Of a DNA stretch of 39,637 bases, positions 37,510-39,637 are shown piece after piece. Under the pieces are notes generated by a model. That model was not told the DNA's origin and made no database searches. It saw nothing but the letters and a program-made list of their open reading frames with translations. The number at the start of each line of letters is the position of its first letter. The stretch's first letter is position 1. Both the position numbers and the translations under genes were made by a program. Source of the DNA: an uncultured Arenicella sp. (lineage in GTDB: Bacteria > Pseudomonadota > Gammaproteobacteria > Arenicellales > Arenicellaceae); the NCBI GenBank assembly GCA_937989675.1, contig CALKRK010000288.1, forward strand, positions 1 through 39,637, in the 5' to 3' direction.

Positions 37510-38436
37510 TCAATCCCTTGGCGAGGCCGCTCCACGTTGTTTTTTGTAGCTTTCATAGGTACTCGCTCGCCCTTCCCATGGGCGATTGGGGGCAAAATAG
37601 TTAGCTTGATTTGTTTCGATATAAGCCTTCAGCGTTGGTGAGACCTCAGATATTGAGCCCAGTTTGGAGGCGACACCTCGCCACATCACAAAACCAGGGG
37701 CGCCATCCATCAGCAACCAGGGCTCCCAAGACAAAAAGGCTGTCCAGAATAAAGTGTAATCGGCGCGCCTGACTGTGCGGTCGTTGAGCTCTTTTTCAGA
37801 GACCAAGTAACTTGTTTCAGACCCAAAAAGAAATTCGTCTCCTGAGTTTTCTCTCGGCCAATCAGAGGATGGAAACGGCGTGGGGAATGTGCCTCCACGT
37901 TGCTCGGTATACCAAAGTTTTCTGCCGGTGGTTTGCCATCGCGACTGCAATCCACTCCTCAAAGTTTCTTCAGTATGAATTACTTGATTTCCACCATAAC
38001 GAAAATGGAATGGCGAAACCTCTTCATTAGTAATTGGATTTTTAACCGAATCTAAGGGTTCACCCGATTCCAGGTCGCCAAAGTAGCCGATATCGAAGCT
38101 GCGCTGAGAATACGAACCATCTTTCTGCGGGCTCCACATCGAGCGGGCAAGTCCATGGAAACCACAAATTGGGGCTGGTTCTCGATTTGGTGCAATCGCC
38201 CACAGCGTGCCATCCAGAGCGACATACACGTCTTCTTTTTCCAGAGTGCCAATCAATTTAATGTGAGTCTGAAGATCATCTTTAGGTTCAGAGAAACCAG
38301 TTTCGTTCTCGGCGCTGGCATCACTTTTGGGGCCGCTATGGCTGGCGGTAGAATATAGGGCCATACCAGCGCCAAATCTAAGCATACTGCGGCGGTTGAG
38401 GCTAAATCCTTTTTGTGCGTTGATTAAGTTAAGCAT
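37510..38436 (-). CDS. DUF1838 family protein with Tat-like signal
   Basis: This is a 308-residue protein. The N-terminus has NRRSMLRFGAGMALYS (Arg15, Arg16), a twin-arginine export signal of the SRRxFLK type. The body carries the conserved pieces of DUF1838: YVALDGTLWAI, ARSMW, GYFGDLESGEPLD, NPITNEEVSPFHFRYGG and a Trp-rich LFWTAFLSWEPWLLM region. The biochemical role of this family is not known to me. Export by Tat suggests the protein folds, perhaps with a cofactor, before crossing the membrane. Confidence 0.8.
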   Translation of the reverse strand: MLNLINAQKGFSLNRRSMLRFGAGMALYSTASHSGPKSDASAENETGFSEPKDDLQTHIKLIGTLEKEDVYVALDGTLWAIAPNREPAPICGFHGLARSMWSPQKDGSYSQRSFDIGYFGDLESGEPLDSVKNPITNEEVSPFHFRYGGNQVIHTEETLRSGLQSRWQTTGRKLWYTEQRGGTFPTPFPSSDWPRENSGDEFLFGSETSYLVSEKELNDRTVRRADYTLFWTAFLSWEPWLLMDGAPGFVMWRGVASKLGSISEVSPTLKAYIETNQANYFAPNRPWEGRASTYESYKKQRGAASPRD

Positions 38437-38863
38437 GTAAGCCTCTCGAAGGTAAATTTCAGCAAAGGCGCTAAGGCTAGCCCATAATGTTCCATTGTAG
38501 ACCTTCGAAATTATCTGCTCCAGTAAATTTAATAACCAGTGTCTCTTATTTCAAATCGAATTTGCACCTGAGTATCAACCTGTTCCGCTAACACTAGTCG
38601 CTAGATCAGTTGGTCAGGACTTCGACAATCCTTCAGCATCTGTGGAAAACGACAGTCTCTAGAGAACCTCCTTGGTTTAATGTCCATATGAGGCATGCCT
38701 TCCCTAGGTATGGGCCACGGTATTCCTTTGAAAAGATTCTTTTCAGTAAAAAGACGAACCTAAAAGATAAGCTTCGCGGCTAGTACAAATAGAAGAGGGT
38801 ATTAAAGGCGTTTAGCAAACTTACCAATCCTTAGTAAGCCTTTGATTAAAAAGGTAGTTGAAA
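38437..38863. other. 427-bp intergenic region between the DUF1838 gene and tRNA-Asn
   Basis: No gene is supported. TCGAAGGT (38446-38453) and ACCTTCGA (38501-38508) form an 8-bp inverted repeat in the leader or promoter region of the minus-strand DUF1838 gene, possibly paired operator half-sites. A 57-codon open stretch on the plus strand lacks an ATG. Confidence 0.4.
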
Positions 38864-38939
38864 TGGCTCCCCGAGCTGGACTCGAACCAGCGACCCAATG
38901 ATTAACAGTCATTTGCTCTACCAACTGAGCTATCGGGGA
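38864..38939 (-). tRNA. tRNA-Asn (anticodon GTT)
   Basis: The 76-nt cloverleaf on the minus strand has acceptor TCCCCGA/TCGGGGA, D-arm GCTC/GAGC with AGTTGGTA, anticodon loop CTGTTAA, T-arm CTGGTTCGAGTCCAG, and an encoded CCA. Confidence 0.95.
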
Positions 38940-39042
38940 ACAGTATTTCAACGAAGGCGAATCGTACTGATTCAACACTCTTCGGTCAAGTAATTTCCAG
39001 CTTTTTTTTACTCAAATGTAGGGCGGAATTACAAAGCCTGCA

Positions 39043-39618
39043 TCAAGCTTTGCTCCGGCAAATTTCGTGCTGCTTTTCGCCTAAGTTTCGTTGCGTTCGA
39101 GCACGCCCTGTGTGGAGTAGTTTCACATGCCAGCCTGATTCAGAATTGGCTGTGCATATATAAAAGCCAGCGCTTCTGGCACTACCATCGGGGAAAAACC
39201 GTAGGCGGCCGCGTTGATTGAACACGGTAGCGACGTTTGCGTTGCTCGATACATTTAGGACGGAATCTTGTGTGTCGAGTTTGTTATTTCTATTTTTGTC
39301 TTCGTAGACAATCCAACCATCCTTCCAATTCGTGTTACTAGAATAATCGCCGTTACATTTTTCTTTTTGCATACCTGCTGCAGCACAGACGATAACAACA
39401 GATTGTGTTGTCAGGGCGTAGTTCCGGGCACTGTGCAAAGTTGCGTGAAGTAGGCTGACTTGAGTGCGTATTCGGGTGTTTTCGATTAAGGTGGTGAAGT
39501 TAGGTATGGCGATGGCTAATATGGTTGCGATTATAGAAATGACCAGTAAGGCTTCGATAAGTGTAAAACCAGTACAGTGGGGCGCTCTTCTGCTGTGCGC
39601 ATTGTTATATTCAATCAT
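39043..39618 (-). CDS. FimT/GspH-type minor pilin (pseudopilin)
   Basis: This is a 191-residue prepilin with a GGAGG site upstream of the ATG. After a 17-residue leader the prepilin-peptidase site is G17/FTLIEALLVISI, with Glu22 at position +5 and the usual hydrophobic helix. The rest fits the GspH/FimT domain of type IV pilus minor pilins: RTQVSLLHATLHSARNYAL, WKDGWIVYEDKNRNN and LRFFPDGSA. FimT and FimU proteins prime pilus assembly or bind DNA for uptake. Other minor-pilin genes would be expected nearby but are outside the window. Confidence 0.88.
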   Translation of the reverse strand: MIEYNNAHSRRAPHCTGFTLIEALLVISIIATILAIAIPNFTTLIENTRIRTQVSLLHATLHSARNYALTTQSVVIVCAAAGMQKEKCNGDYSSNTNWKDGWIVYEDKNRNNKLDTQDSVLNVSSNANVATVFNQRGRLRFFPDGSARSAGFYICTANSESGWHVKLLHTGRARTQRNLGEKQHEICRSKA

Positions 39619-39637
39619 GTGTTTCCTCCGTGAAACG

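Noticed and set aside
38464-38660. Open stretch of about 57 codons on the plus strand between the DUF1838 gene and tRNA-Asn
   Set aside because: It has no ATG or GTG start with a ribosome site and no recognisable composition; the length is within chance.

Overview
The window is chromosomal DNA from a gammaproteobacterium. The order gyrA–serC–pheA–tyrA–aroA–cmk–rpsA–ihfB–lapA–lapB, followed by dapB–carA–carB–greA–yhbY/rlmE–ftsH–folP–glmM–tpiA–secG–tRNA-Leu, is the classic housekeeping backbone of this class. The moderate GC, the secreted M35-type protease, the DUF1838 protein and the many lipoproteins would suit a marine, Arenicellales-like lineage, but the genus is a guess. I found no phage, insertion sequence, CRISPR array or rRNA.

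Left edge (1-7306). Small secreted proteins of no known function come first: a truncated gene at the edge, a tandem paralogue of it, and a beta-helix-like exported protein. A gene-poor stretch follows that holds what may be a decayed secreted-protein gene. Then come gyrA, a lipoprotein, and a secreted aspzincin (M35) metalloprotease with a C-terminal CARDB-like domain.

Core (7678-19652). serC and a short serA-type dehydrogenase for serine lead into pheA, tyrA and aroA for the aromatic pathway, then cmk, rpsA (with a strong terminator), ihfB, and lapA/lapB, which control lipopolysaccharide synthesis. An acidic protein with a degenerate receiver domain separates lapB from dapB.

Centre (19725-32858). 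dapB; carAB behind a promoter, a tiny leader ORF and a perfect intrinsic terminator that together look like an attenuator; greA; divergent yhbY and rlmE; ftsH–folP–glmM; tpiA; secG with a long acidic tail; a decayed tRNA-Leu next to an intact tRNA-Leu(GAG).

Right part (32994-39637). A [2Fe-2S] ferredoxin and a YdjA-type nitroreductase converge. Beyond them lies an otherwise empty region holding a candidate small RNA of about 187 nt: five hairpins in series, six GGA motifs (one an AGGA apical loop) and a strong terminator. This is the layout of CsrA/RsmA-sequestering RNAs and is the most interesting undescribed element here. Next come a nitrilase-fold lipoprotein that lacks the catalytic cysteine, a TPR lipoprotein and a DUF1838 Tat-type protein on the minus strand, tRNA-Asn, and a FimT/GspH-type minor pilin.
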